From Chitinophaga sp. S165 (lineage in GTDB: Bacteria; Bacteroidota; Bacteroidia; Chitinophagales; Chitinophagaceae): 64,000 nt of DNA. Where the stretch lies: assembly GCF_003182155.1 (NCBI RefSeq), contig NZ_QGTG01000002.1, positions 806,001 to 870,000 of the forward strand. Direction: 5' to 3'. Position 1 is the stretch's first letter. Each line of letters starts with the position of its first letter. Under the pieces are notes generated by a model that did not search any database, was not told the DNA's origin, and worked only from the letters and a program-made list of their open reading frames with translations. A program made the position numbers and the translations under genes. This document shows positions 37,376-45,032 of this stretch, piece after piece.

Positions 37376-37471
37376 TCAGGATTTGAGAATAGTGAAGACA
37401 ACACATAGGGACACACCACGGCCTTACGGCTATGCGCATATCATTGTAGTTGTATACCGGTAATTGAATGG

Positions 37472-37675
37472 TTATCCGCCCTGTGTAGCGCGGATGATGG
37501 TGACCTTATCTGCTGTTTGTAATAGTTGTTCCTGCCAGGAGGCTTTCGGTATGACCTGGCTGTTAATGGCGATAGCAACGCCCTTTTCTGAAGAAAGTTG
37601 AATAAACTGTAAGAGGGCAGCAACAGTTGTTCCTGGCTGCACCGCATAAAGTTTATTGTTTACAAGCACTTCCAT
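37472..37675 (-). CDS. thiS: Sulfur carrier protein ThiS
   Basis: This 67-residue ubiquitin-like protein begins MEVLVNNKLYAVQPGTTV and ends in GG, as needed for thiocarboxylate formation. It donates sulfur to the thiazole made by ThiG. It is the first gene of the operon behind the TPP riboswitch. No thiF, which would adenylate its C-terminus, is in the operon. Confidence 0.92.
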   Translation of the reverse strand: MEVLVNNKLYAVQPGTTVAALLQFIQLSSEKGVAIAINSQVIPKASWQEQLLQTADKVTIIRATQGG

Positions 37676-37741
37676 GTTTGCAAGGAATTAAAGTGAACAA
37701 TAAACTTTAAGGATGGAAAGATGAAGAAGAGTTCAGCTACT

Positions 37742-37830
37742 TTTCCCTACGGCAGTATGAGCTGCGTCAGGTACTGAGGGTTTCATCTCAGCTTCCGGGC
37801 TGTAAAACAACCGGGAAACACCCCTAAAGT
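37742..37830 (-). promoter_or_regulatory. TPP riboswitch (THI box)
   Basis: On the minus strand the leader reads in order AGGGGTG, GCTGAGATGAAACCCTC, AGTACCTGA and CCGTAGGGAA, the conserved TPP aptamer elements. It lies 66 nt before thiS and should repress the thi operon when thiamin pyrophosphate is plentiful. A TACCTTTA close to the -7 consensus lies just upstream (37842-37835). Confidence 0.93.
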
Positions 37831-37867
37831 GCCTTAAAGGTAGTTAAATTTGTTAAACTACTATTGC

Positions 37868-37875
37868 TATCTTTG
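37868..37875 (+). promoter_or_regulatory. -7 box 5 nt before the lipoprotein start codon
   Basis: TATCTTTG matches TAnnTTTG and ends 5 nt before the ATG at 37881. TTTG occurs upstream at 37849-37852, spaced 15 nt. The transcript would be leaderless or nearly so. Confidence 0.45.
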
Positions 37876-37880
37876 AAGCT

Positions 37881-38381
37881 ATGAAAAAATGTCTGGTCGT
37901 CTCAGTGATCTGTACTGTTATTATCACAGCCTGTCAACAGCCTGCCCCGTCTTCGAAAACCGTTACGGTAGAAGACAGTAGTCTGATTGATGTGAAGGAT
38001 ACAGTTAGCCCTGAAACGATCGCTGATTCCGTAACACTGGTAAAAGCAGATACGATCTCCTATACCGAAGACCAGTTGCTCGGAAGATGGTTGCAGCCGG
38101 TACCGGGAGTGGATAAGGCCACCCAAGGATTTCAGCTGAAGAAAAAAGGCGCTATTACTTCAATCAATACATACTCAATGGTGTACGACAAGTGGAGTGT
38201 TTCACATGACACGCTACTGTTATGGAGCCACGCAGAGGGTGTGCAGCAGAAAGATTCTGCCGCCGTCATAGACACTACGCTTATCAAGGCACTAACAGAT
38301 TCTACGTTAGTCTTGTTTCCCATCAAAGCCGCAGAGGGATACCTCGAAGAATACAAAAAGGTCAAAAGTAAAAAGAGATAG
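37881..38381 (+). CDS. Hypothetical lipoprotein with lipocalin-like end
   Basis: This 166-residue lipoprotein has signal MKKCLVVSVICTVIITAC, Cys18 in the lipobox. A Thr/Ser/Asp-rich linker is followed by a beta-rich region starting LLGRWLQPVPG, which looks like a lipocalin-like domain found in many Bacteroidota lipoproteins. Function unknown. Divergent from the thi operon; a hairpin at about 38391-38452 may end its transcript. Confidence 0.75.
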   Translation: MKKCLVVSVICTVIITACQQPAPSSKTVTVEDSSLIDVKDTVSPETIADSVTLVKADTISYTEDQLLGRWLQPVPGVDKATQGFQLKKKGAITSINTYSMVYDKWSVSHDTLLLWSHAEGVQQKDSAAVIDTTLIKALTDSTLVLFPIKAAEGYLEEYKKVKSKKR

Positions 38382-38466
38382 TCCCATCCCATAGTCTACA
38401 GGCAACAGACAATCGCGATACATTGCCTGTTACCTGCATGGCAGACTATAGTTTGTCATGAACTAA

Positions 38467-38724
38467 CTAATTATACATTTGCCACAAAGCCACTGCACAG
38501 GCTACAACTGCCATGAAAATACCGGCGGTAGCTACCTGTGTGTCATCAATGTTTTTGTGGGCCTTTATTACGGAAAGTCCGCCCACAACAATAGCTGCTA
38601 TCCCCAGCACCAAAGCGGTGGTAGGGTTCCTTGCTACGAAGGCGTATACCGCAGCAAATATGCCCGCAAACATGGAAACGAAGCAGGCGATCTTAGTGGG
38701 AGTGGACGTGGTGTGCTGTTGCAT
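38467..38724 (-). CDS. Small membrane protein, unknown
   Basis: This 85-residue protein has three predicted membrane helices (CFVSMFAGIFAAVYAFVA, ALVLGIAAIVVGGLSVI, AGIFMAVVACAVALWQM) and a short N-terminal Thr/Ser segment. No named family was recognised. It lies 43 nt before the sterol-desaturase-family gene start-to-stop gap on the same strand. Confidence 0.65.
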   Translation of the reverse strand: MQQHTTSTPTKIACFVSMFAGIFAAVYAFVARNPTTALVLGIAAIVVGGLSVIKAHKNIDDTQVATAGIFMAVVACAVALWQMYN

Positions 38725-38766
38725 ATAGATATCAATTAGAATGATGATAAAAAGTTCATAACCTGT

Positions 38767-39570
38767 TTATTGCTTTCGTTCTTCCCAGGGTACTTTTAAT
38801 AATGTCCCTATTTCCTGGTAGTGGGATTCCTGGTATTCATCCAGTCCGTAGCGTAGCCGTGTTACATCATTTACTACCACAAACGTGCCGAAGAGGCGGT
38901 CCCAGAACGAGAAGATGTTTGCGTAGTTGGAGTCTGTTTCCGGCTGGTAATGGCTGTGATGCACCTTATGCATGTCAGGCGATACAATGATCCAGCTAAG
39001 GGCGGTATCCAGCCATTTAGGCAAGTGAATGTTGGCATGATTAAACTGGGACATAAAGGCTGAAATGGTCTGGTATAACATAACCATCCAGATGGGGATG
39101 CCCATGCAAACAATGGTCAGTAAAAGGGCTACTACGCGGAATACAGACTCGACCGGGTGATGCCGTAACGCCGTAGTAGTATCTACTGCTGTATCGATAT
39201 GATGGATCTTGTGGAAGTGCCACATCCAGGCAATTTTGTGCTGAATGAGGTGGACGAGGTAAGCGCCTATAAAATCCATCATCATAATAGCCAGCAGGCA
39301 ATGGACCCATACCGGCAGTTCAATGAGGTATAACAGCCCGAAATGTGCTTTCGCTGTCCATTCGGAGGCAATGACGATCATGAATGCGAAACCAAAGTTA
39401 ACAATGGCTGTAGTGAGGGTAAAGAACAGGTTTGTACCTGCATGCCGGTAACGGTTGCCCTTGAATGAAAGACGGGGTATAGCGCCTTCTATCATCCAAA
39501 GAAGTAACAGTCCGCCTACAAGAATAGCGGTACGATACCAGGAAGGAATATTATTAAAAAATTCTTCCAT
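38767..39570 (-). CDS. Sterol desaturase/fatty acid hydroxylase family protein
   Basis: This 267-residue membrane protein has several helices and the histidine clusters of the family: HLIQHKIAWMWHFHKIHH, then DMHKVHHSHYQPETDSNYAN. These bind a diiron centre that hydroxylates or desaturates lipids. The start at 39570 gives MEEFFNNIPSWYRTAIL; upstream residues are not family-like. The lipid substrate is unknown; modification of membrane sphingo- or sulfonolipids is a reasonable guess in this phylum. Confidence 0.88.
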   Translation of the reverse strand: MEEFFNNIPSWYRTAILVGGLLLLWMIEGAIPRLSFKGNRYRHAGTNLFFTLTTAIVNFGFAFMIVIASEWTAKAHFGLLYLIELPVWVHCLLAIMMMDFIGAYLVHLIQHKIAWMWHFHKIHHIDTAVDTTTALRHHPVESVFRVVALLLTIVCMGIPIWMVMLYQTISAFMSQFNHANIHLPKWLDTALSWIIVSPDMHKVHHSHYQPETDSNYANIFSFWDRLFGTFVVVNDVTRLRYGLDEYQESHYQEIGTLLKVPWEERKQ

Positions 39571-39737
39571 ACGGGAATTCAATTTTATGGCCTGGCGGGT
39601 ACAAGCCTTGATCAATTTATTGTGAAATAGTGGTCATCAAACTGGGGCAAATCAATCGCTTACTGTCCTTTTATTTGGTATTAATTTACGAACTTTTTAA
39701 ATAATAATTCTTTTGAAAGTGGCTGTGGGCAAAGAAA

Positions 39738-39766
39738 AAAGCAATCTCCTTGTGAGAGATTGCTTT
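39738..39766 (-). terminator. Terminator of dnaN
   Basis: A perfect 11-bp stem (39738-39748 with 39756-39766) is followed on the minus strand by a run of T. It lies 38 nt past the dnaN stop. Confidence 0.85.
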
Positions 39767-39804
39767 ACAAATAAATATAAGTTATTAGTTGTTTGTTGCG
39801 CTGA

Positions 39805-40923
39805 TTAGTTATTCAACATAAGTGGCATTACCAGCATCAGCAGGTCCTCATTTTCTTCTTTTTCAGAAGGCTTCAGAATGCCGGCTTTGGTCGGTGTAGA
39901 CAGCTCGATGGTAATCTCATCTCCTTCTGCTGCGTTCAGCATTTCGATGAGGAACTTCGCATTGAAAGCAATTTGCATATCATCGCCGGTGTACTGGCAA
40001 CTCATGCGTTCGTTACCTTCAAAAGAGAAGTCAACGTCTTGTGCAGAGAGCTGGAGTTCGCTGCCGGTGATGTTCAACGCTACCTGGTTAGTGCTCTTAT
40101 TAGCAAATACGCTCACACGTTTCAGGGCGTTCTGGAAATCGCTTTTCGTCACAGTAAGGCGGTAAGGATTTTCCTTTGGAATAACTACTTTATAGTCAGG
40201 GAACCTCGCATCGATAAGGCGGCAGATCATCTGAGCACCGTCATGTGTTACGAAGAAGTGGTTCTGGCTGTAAGCGATCTTTATTTCGCTGTCGTTATCC
40301 GGTAATGCTGATTTCAACAGGTTCAAAGGCTTTTTAGGCACGATGAAGGTTTCTGCTTTCGGGCATTCCACACCGGTCCTTACATACTTTACCAGGCGGT
40401 GAGCGTCGGTAGCTACGAATGTGAGGCTGGATGGGGTCAGTTCGAAGAACACGCCGGTCATTGCAGGACGGAGGTCGTCGTTACTTACCGCAAACAGGGT
40501 TTTGTTGATAGCTGTTACCAGTGCAGTGGAAGTCAGCGTCAGAGAGGTAGTATCATCTGCTGTAGGCTCTTTGGGGAAATTCTCAGGATTTTCGCCCATC
40601 ACCTTGTACTTACCATTGTCGGAGGTGATCTCTACCGCATAAGAGTTAAGATCTATATGAAAAGTCAGCGGCTGATCCGGCAGGTTCTTGAGAGAATCCA
40701 TGAGGATCTTTGCGGGGATACAGATACGGCCATTTTCTTTGGCTTCAACCTCCAGCTTTACCTTCATGACAGTCTCAAGGTCTGTGGCCACAACGGTCAA
40801 CTCGTTCTTGTCGATCAGGAAAAGGAAATCCTCCAATATAGGCAACACCGTATTAGAGTTAATCACCCCGCTGATCTGCTGCAATTGTTTTAACAAAGTA
40901 GAGGAAGAAACGATAAACTTCAT
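39805..40923 (-). CDS. dnaN: DNA polymerase III beta subunit (sliding clamp)
   Basis: The clamp encircles DNA and tethers the replicative polymerase. The 372-residue protein has three clamp domains, with MKFIVSSSTLLKQLQQISGVI, LPILEDFLFLI, ATDAHRLVKY and a C-terminal LVMPLMLNN that fits the family's MPMR-like end. It is not next to dnaA here; in this phylum dnaN is often separate. Confidence 0.96.
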   Translation of the reverse strand: MKFIVSSSTLLKQLQQISGVINSNTVLPILEDFLFLIDKNELTVVATDLETVMKVKLEVEAKENGRICIPAKILMDSLKNLPDQPLTFHIDLNSYAVEITSDNGKYKVMGENPENFPKEPTADDTTSLTLTSTALVTAINKTLFAVSNDDLRPAMTGVFFELTPSSLTFVATDAHRLVKYVRTGVECPKAETFIVPKKPLNLLKSALPDNDSEIKIAYSQNHFFVTHDGAQMICRLIDARFPDYKVVIPKENPYRLTVTKSDFQNALKRVSVFANKSTNQVALNITGSELQLSAQDVDFSFEGNERMSCQYTGDDMQIAFNAKFLIEMLNAAEGDEITIELSTPTKAGILKPSEKEENEDLLMLVMPLMLNN

Positions 40924-41275
40924 GTGATATATTGTTATTTAACTTTTTGCTTTTTTGTCAAAATCGGCTACTGTAAAGGATCTTGATGCTATTGGCCGTA
41001 TTTCGGGTTTGTTAACCGCACTAAAAATAAGGCTTTTTGAGAAAGCGGACAAAGATAGAAAGAATTGTCAAGTATCGTGCTATTTACAGATATTACCGGA
41101 AAATGCAATGTTAGATAAAGCGCTAATTAAGATTTGTTTTGTTAGAATAAATTTAATGAATTGTCCATTTATTGTGATGTGGTGAAAAAATCTGCTGTTT
41201 CTTTTAAATGATGTTCATATCCTTTAGCTTTGCGGGCGCAAAAAAATATTTTTTAAACTAAAATTCTTTTGGGTT
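40924..41275. other. Divergent intergenic region between dnaN and the aminotransferase
   Basis: About 350 bases without a convincing gene. It holds the promoters of both divergent genes. A 76-codon plus frame (40955-41185) has no protein-like features and is not called. Confidence 0.6.
41225..41232 (+). promoter_or_regulatory. -7 box of the aminotransferase gene
   Basis: TAGCTTTG matches TAnnTTTG. Transcription would begin near 41240 and give a leader of about 36 nt. Confidence 0.55.
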
Positions 41276-42535
41276 ATGAAACTGTCTCATTTAGCCGAAA
41301 CGTTGATCGGGTCTGAAATTATTAAGCTGGCCGGTGAGATAAAGGAGAAGCAGGCCAAGGGCGAGAAGATCTACAATTTTACCATTGGGGATTTTGACCC
41401 GAAGGTATTCCCAATTCCGGCTGAATTTGAGGAAGAGATCATAAAGGCTTATAAGGAAGGGTTTACCAACTACCCTCCTGCTGACGGTATTCCCGAATTA
41501 AGGAAATCTGTAAGCGAATTTATCGCTGAACACGAAAACCTGACTTACGATCCTGCAAAGGAAATTGTGATTTCCTGTGGTGGTCGTCCGATCATCTATG
41601 CAACTTTCAGAACAATTGTTGACAGGGGCGAAAAGGTAGTATACGCTACCCCGTCCTGGAACAATAACCACTATACTCACTTCCTGGAAGCAGAGCACGT
41701 AGTACTGGAAACAAAACCAGAGAACGACTTCATGCCTACTGCTGCCGAACTGAAACCTCTGCTGAAGGGTGCTACCCTCCTGGCGCTGTGTTCTCCGCAG
41801 AACCCTACAGGTACTGCCTTCCATAAGCAACAGCTGGAAGAGATCTGTGACCTGGTAATTGCCGAAAACAAGAGCCGCGGTGCTGACGAGAAACCTCTCT
41901 ACATCCTGTTCGATCAGATGTACTGGGTGCTGACCTTTGGCGAGACAGTACACTACACGCCTGTTTCCCTGCGTCCTGAACTGCGCGACTATACCATCTT
42001 CATCGACGGTATGAGTAAAGCTTTCGCAGCCACCGGTGTAAGAGTTGGCTGGGCCCTCGGACCAGCTCACGTAATTGGTAAAATGAAATCCATCCTTTCT
42101 CACGTAGGCGCCTGGAGCCCAATGGCAGAACAACATGCCGCTGCACGCTACCTCCGCCGTAAGGATGAAGTGAACGTTTACCTGAAAAAATTCAAAGCTG
42201 AAGTAGAAGAGCGCCTGCAGAAGATCTATGAAGGTTTTGACAGCCTGAAAAAAGCCGGCCATCCTGTAGAAGCGATCGCTCCGCAGGCAGCCATCTACCT
42301 GACCCTGAAGATCGACCTGGCTGGTAAAAAGACCGCCGATGGTACTGTTCTGGCAGATCAGGCAGCTGTTACTTCCTACATCCTGAACGAAGCAAAACTG
42401 GGTCTGGTGCCATTCTATGCATTCGGTTCTTCTAAAAACTCTCCATGGTATCGCCTCAGTGTTGGTACCTGTAAGAAGGAAGAGATCCCGGCGATGATCG
42501 CCCAGCTGAAAGCAGCACTGGAAAAACTGCAATAA
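41276..42535 (+). CDS. PLP-dependent aminotransferase (class I/II, aspartate aminotransferase-like)
   Basis: This 419-residue cytoplasmic enzyme has the fold-type I pattern: YPPADGIPELRKSV, CSPQNPTGTAF, and the PLP lysine in IDGMSKAFAATGVRVGWALG. It is likely an aspartate or broad-specificity transaminase. Codon use is strongly biased, which suggests high expression and explains long open frames on the other strand. A terminator follows. Confidence 0.93.
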   Translation: MKLSHLAETLIGSEIIKLAGEIKEKQAKGEKIYNFTIGDFDPKVFPIPAEFEEEIIKAYKEGFTNYPPADGIPELRKSVSEFIAEHENLTYDPAKEIVISCGGRPIIYATFRTIVDRGEKVVYATPSWNNNHYTHFLEAEHVVLETKPENDFMPTAAELKPLLKGATLLALCSPQNPTGTAFHKQQLEEICDLVIAENKSRGADEKPLYILFDQMYWVLTFGETVHYTPVSLRPELRDYTIFIDGMSKAFAATGVRVGWALGPAHVIGKMKSILSHVGAWSPMAEQHAAARYLRRKDEVNVYLKKFKAEVEERLQKIYEGFDSLKKAGHPVEAIAPQAAIYLTLKIDLAGKKTADGTVLADQAAVTSYILNEAKLGLVPFYAFGSSKNSPWYRLSVGTCKKEEIPAMIAQLKAALEKLQ

Positions 42536-42564
42536 CTGATTATACTGGCAAGCTATAAGAAAAG

Positions 42565-42604
42565 AAGAAAGGCCGCCCCCGTTTTATACGGAGCGGCCTT
42601 CTTC
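42565..42604 (+). terminator. Terminator after the aminotransferase gene
   Basis: AAGGCCGC and GCGGCCTT (42569-42576 with 42593-42600) pair around a 16-nt loop that can itself pair CCG/CGG. The flanks add GAAG/CTTC. Confidence 0.8.
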
Positions 42605-42643
42605 ATTGAATAGGTGTGGTGTGGAAAGAAGGGTATAGAATAC

Positions 42644-43123
42644 TTAGTGTTTATCGTGACGGCTGCCCCTACCGCCATGACCGCGATTATCTTTCTTCCA
42701 CTCGTTATGCTGTGGATGGCCCCTGTTTACAAAGTATCTCCTGTCCCTGCTATCGCGGATGGCTATCTGGTCATGTTTGTTCCTGTAACCATAATACTCC
42801 TTACGATACCTGTCATGGAATAAATAAGGCCTATTTACCCCGTTAATCACAACCTTATGGGCATGGTATACATCATAGTTGGCATACCTGGCCGGTAAGA
42901 CGGCAGACCTGCGCCAGTCATTACCATATCTGTAGATATATACCCTGTCAGGTACATAGTAATATGATTCGATATCCGGCAGATAGTAATAATCCACATG
43001 ATCATATCCCACTGGTCCCCATGCCGGTTGTCTTCCAATATTTATACTCACGTTGATCTGCTGGGCCATTGTTGTAGCCGTAAGACCTGTTACGGCCACC
43101 AGAAGAAGCATTAACTTTTTCAT
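42644..43123 (-). CDS. Tyrosine-rich secreted protein, unknown
   Basis: This 159-residue protein has a signal peptide (MKKLMLLLVAVTGLTATTMAQQ). The mature part has many Tyr residues (HVDYYYLPDIESYYYVPDRVY) and ends in a Gly/His/Arg/Asp-rich tail. Similar proteins occur in Bacteroidota; no function is established. The basic, aromatic-rich make-up fits an envelope-associated or aggregating protein. Confidence 0.75.
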   Translation of the reverse strand: MKKLMLLLVAVTGLTATTMAQQINVSINIGRQPAWGPVGYDHVDYYYLPDIESYYYVPDRVYIYRYGNDWRRSAVLPARYANYDVYHAHKVVINGVNRPYLFHDRYRKEYYGYRNKHDQIAIRDSRDRRYFVNRGHPQHNEWKKDNRGHGGRGSRHDKH

Positions 43124-43591
43124 AGCGTTTGATTTTACCTATGTAAGGCAAAAGCAATGCCCCAACTGTGCCAGCGTTGTTTTTTGAGATATAGGGGTAA
43201 AATTTGTCGGCTAAAAGCCTGAATGTTGAGACCAGCTCCCTTGTGATATTTATACGTAACGCTCCCGATTACTATCCCGACAAATGAAAAGGTATGCTCC
43301 AGGTTCCTTAAAGCATAGTATTAGCGGCTAATAAGCGAAGATCAGGTGTAATGCTCCCGCAGCCCTTAGATAACCCCTCTAAAGCCTGAATGTTCACTTT
43401 TCTTTGTTAATTGACTGTAAACGATACTGTTTTTTCCCTTGTGCATACTTTTCGTATTCAATTTCCACCCCTTAAATTTCAATATAGCGTTATATATAAA
43501 TATGTAAAAAGTTTAAAGGTATTTAGATACGAAAAACAACTGTTTTTGTAATGGGCTGAAAGGCCTACTGGTATTGCCTTATAAGGGATAT

Positions 43592-43720
43592 AACCCGTAT
43601 ATAAGCCGTATATAACCCATATATAAGCCGTATATATCCCGTATCTAAAAAATATGGGTTATATACGGCTTATATATGGGTTGACTATAGTTTATTGATG
43701 AGTTATCATAACGTTATCTA
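43592..43720. repeat. 11-bp-phased inverted repeat array with 31-nt arms
   Basis: The arms 43592-43622 and 43652-43682 are inverted copies differing at one base, around a 29-nt spacer. Within the left part CC-containing units repeat exactly every 11 bp (43593, 43604, 43615, 43626, 43637). GG units repeat on the right (43656, 43667, 43678), fading out toward 43720. The same 11-bp step as at 10791-10938 with the opposite order of CC and GG. Confidence 0.85.
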
Positions 43721-43800
43721 CTTGTAAAGACTATACCAAAGCTTATCTCGGACAAGCCAAAACCGGAATTCCGGGATTCACACAACCAGGATACAGCTTC

Positions 43801-43875
43801 CATATGACGCTCATGATCTTCCTTTCATCCTCCGCTTCGAACGGAAGATGAAAGGAAGATCATGGACGTTATATG
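43801..43875. repeat. Long imperfect palindrome
   Basis: The inner arms 43812-43834 and 43842-43864 are 23-nt inverted copies with one mismatch around a 7-nt loop. Pairing continues outward to 43801 and 43875 with a few mismatches, about 34 bp in all. No T-run follows, so it is not a simple terminator. Confidence 0.8.
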
Positions 43876-44011
43876 CAAGCCGGAAGGAATATTAACCTGA
43901 CCCGGAATCTGCTAAAAATTTGACTTTCTGTTTTTGGGACTTATATAGAGTTATGTAATTAATTGTTTTTCAATAGTTAAGAAAACTGACTTTCTGACTT
44001 TTCAACTATCT

Positions 44012-44122
44012 GACTTTTAAAGTCGAAAAGTTAATCGTTTGTTAAATGCTCAACTTCCTTCGCTTTTATCTGAAATCTTCCTAATTTTGACCCGGAAACA
44101 AAAAAAGTCAAAAAGTTAATGC
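44012..44122. promoter_or_regulatory. Candidate TetR operator repeats
   Basis: Two direct copies of AAAGTCnAAAAGTTAAT lie at 44019-44037 and 44104-44122, the second overlapping the TetR start codon. GACTTT-T-AAAGTC (44012-44024) is a near-perfect palindrome, and an inverted partial copy lies just upstream (about 43993-44004). Their placement on both sides of the -7 box suggests autoregulation. Confidence 0.5.
44082..44089 (+). promoter_or_regulatory. -7 box of the TetR gene
   Basis: TAATTTTG matches TAnnTTTG, 29 nt before the start codon at 44119. Confidence 0.55.
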
Positions 44123-44730
44123 TTGCTGAGAACAAAGATGAAATGAGGGAGAAGATCCTTGAGGCGGCTTTGAAAAGGTTTATGCACTATGGTGCGTCTA
44201 AGACCACTATGAATGAGATCGCAGATGACCTGCGTTTCTCAAAGGCATCACTGTACTATTATTTTTCCGATAAAAAAGCATTGCATAATGCCGTCCTGAT
44301 GAAGATCGGTGAAACCTTCTTCCAGGAGCAGGAGGCAGAGGCAGATAAGGATATATCATCCGAAGAGATATTCAATAATATCATCACCATAAAAAAACAG
44401 TTCGTTGAGCGGTTCAGCCGCCTGGAACTTTTTAAGATCCTCAACGATAAATCAGAGGAGATACAACAGATCATCCGGGAGGTGAACGAACGGGAAGCAA
44501 AGATGCTTACCAAGATTGTTGAGAAAGGAGTAGCATCAGGAGAGTTTGATGTAGATAATCCCCGGGAGATCGCACAACTATACAGAGACGCAATGGAGGG
44601 TTTACGTTTTGCAGGCTTAAGCTGCTTGCCGGAAACACTTCCCGAGATAGACAAAGAAGCATTTGAAAAGATAGTAGCACAGCAGAAATTGTTGACGGAA
44701 ATATTCGTAAGAGGAATCAAGAAACGTTAA
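44119..44730 (+). CDS. TetR/AcrR family transcriptional regulator
   Basis: This 203-residue repressor has an N-terminal helix-turn-helix (REKILEAALKRFMHYGASKT, then MNEIADDLRFSKASLYYYFSDKK) and a helical ligand-binding body. It precedes a TolC/adaptor/RND set on the same strand (302-nt gap) and probably represses it. The inducer is unknown. Confidence 0.92.
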   Translation: MLAENKDEMREKILEAALKRFMHYGASKTTMNEIADDLRFSKASLYYYFSDKKALHNAVLMKIGETFFQEQEAEADKDISSEEIFNNIITIKKQFVERFSRLELFKILNDKSEEIQQIIREVNEREAKMLTKIVEKGVASGEFDVDNPREIAQLYRDAMEGLRFAGLSCLPETLPEIDKEAFEKIVAQQKLLTEIFVRGIKKR

Positions 44731-45032
44731 ACAGGAATAGCACCACCAGAGAGGAGATATTGAAGGAACATTTTCGTCAGCATTCTGCCGGGGCTATCCG
44801 GAACATAGAGAAGGATTTGGAGTAGATAGATTTAGTGGCTGCAGCCGGGACATAACTTCCGTACTGCAGCTTAAGGCTCACCAGGGTGATAACACAATCA
44901 CCAGTTTTTACACAGTAAAGAATAACAATGAAAGAACACAGGCTGGCAGCTCAATAGCTGCTGCGCCAGGGCAACTTATGCCATCACTTAAAACTATATC
45001 CGCCAACTAAAAAATTAAAGTAAAACATACGG
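44731..45032. other. Intergenic region before the RND operon
   Basis: About 300 bases. A 30-codon frame right after the TetR stop reads protein-like (EEILKEHFRQHSAGAIRNI) but has no start codon and may be a remnant. A small hairpin GCAGCT/AGCTGC lies near 44947-44963. No clear promoter box was found. Confidence 0.5.

Larger units (their letters stand above)
43124..44118. other. 1-kb noncoding region upstream of the efflux cluster
   Basis: No gene is seen in almost 1 kb. It holds an inverted repeat ATTTGTCGG/CCGACAAAT (43202-43210 with 43277-43285), a direct repeat AAAGCCTGAATGTT (43214-43227 and 43381-43394), the 11-bp-phased array (43592-43720), a long palindrome (43801-43875) and operator-like repeats near the TetR gene. 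Such a density of structure is unusual for the window. Confidence 0.7.

Noticed and set aside
40955..41185. 76-codon plus-strand frame between dnaN and the aminotransferase gene
   Set aside because: It lies in a divergent promoter region and shows no domain or signal; probably noncoding.
41498..42532. 344-codon open frame opposite the aminotransferase gene
   Set aside because: It is a shadow of a strongly codon-biased gene on the other strand; the sequence is rich in Cys, Phe and Gln and shows no family pattern.
44732..44824. 30-codon protein-like frame just after the TetR gene
   Set aside because: No start codon and no recognised family; likely a remnant or chance.
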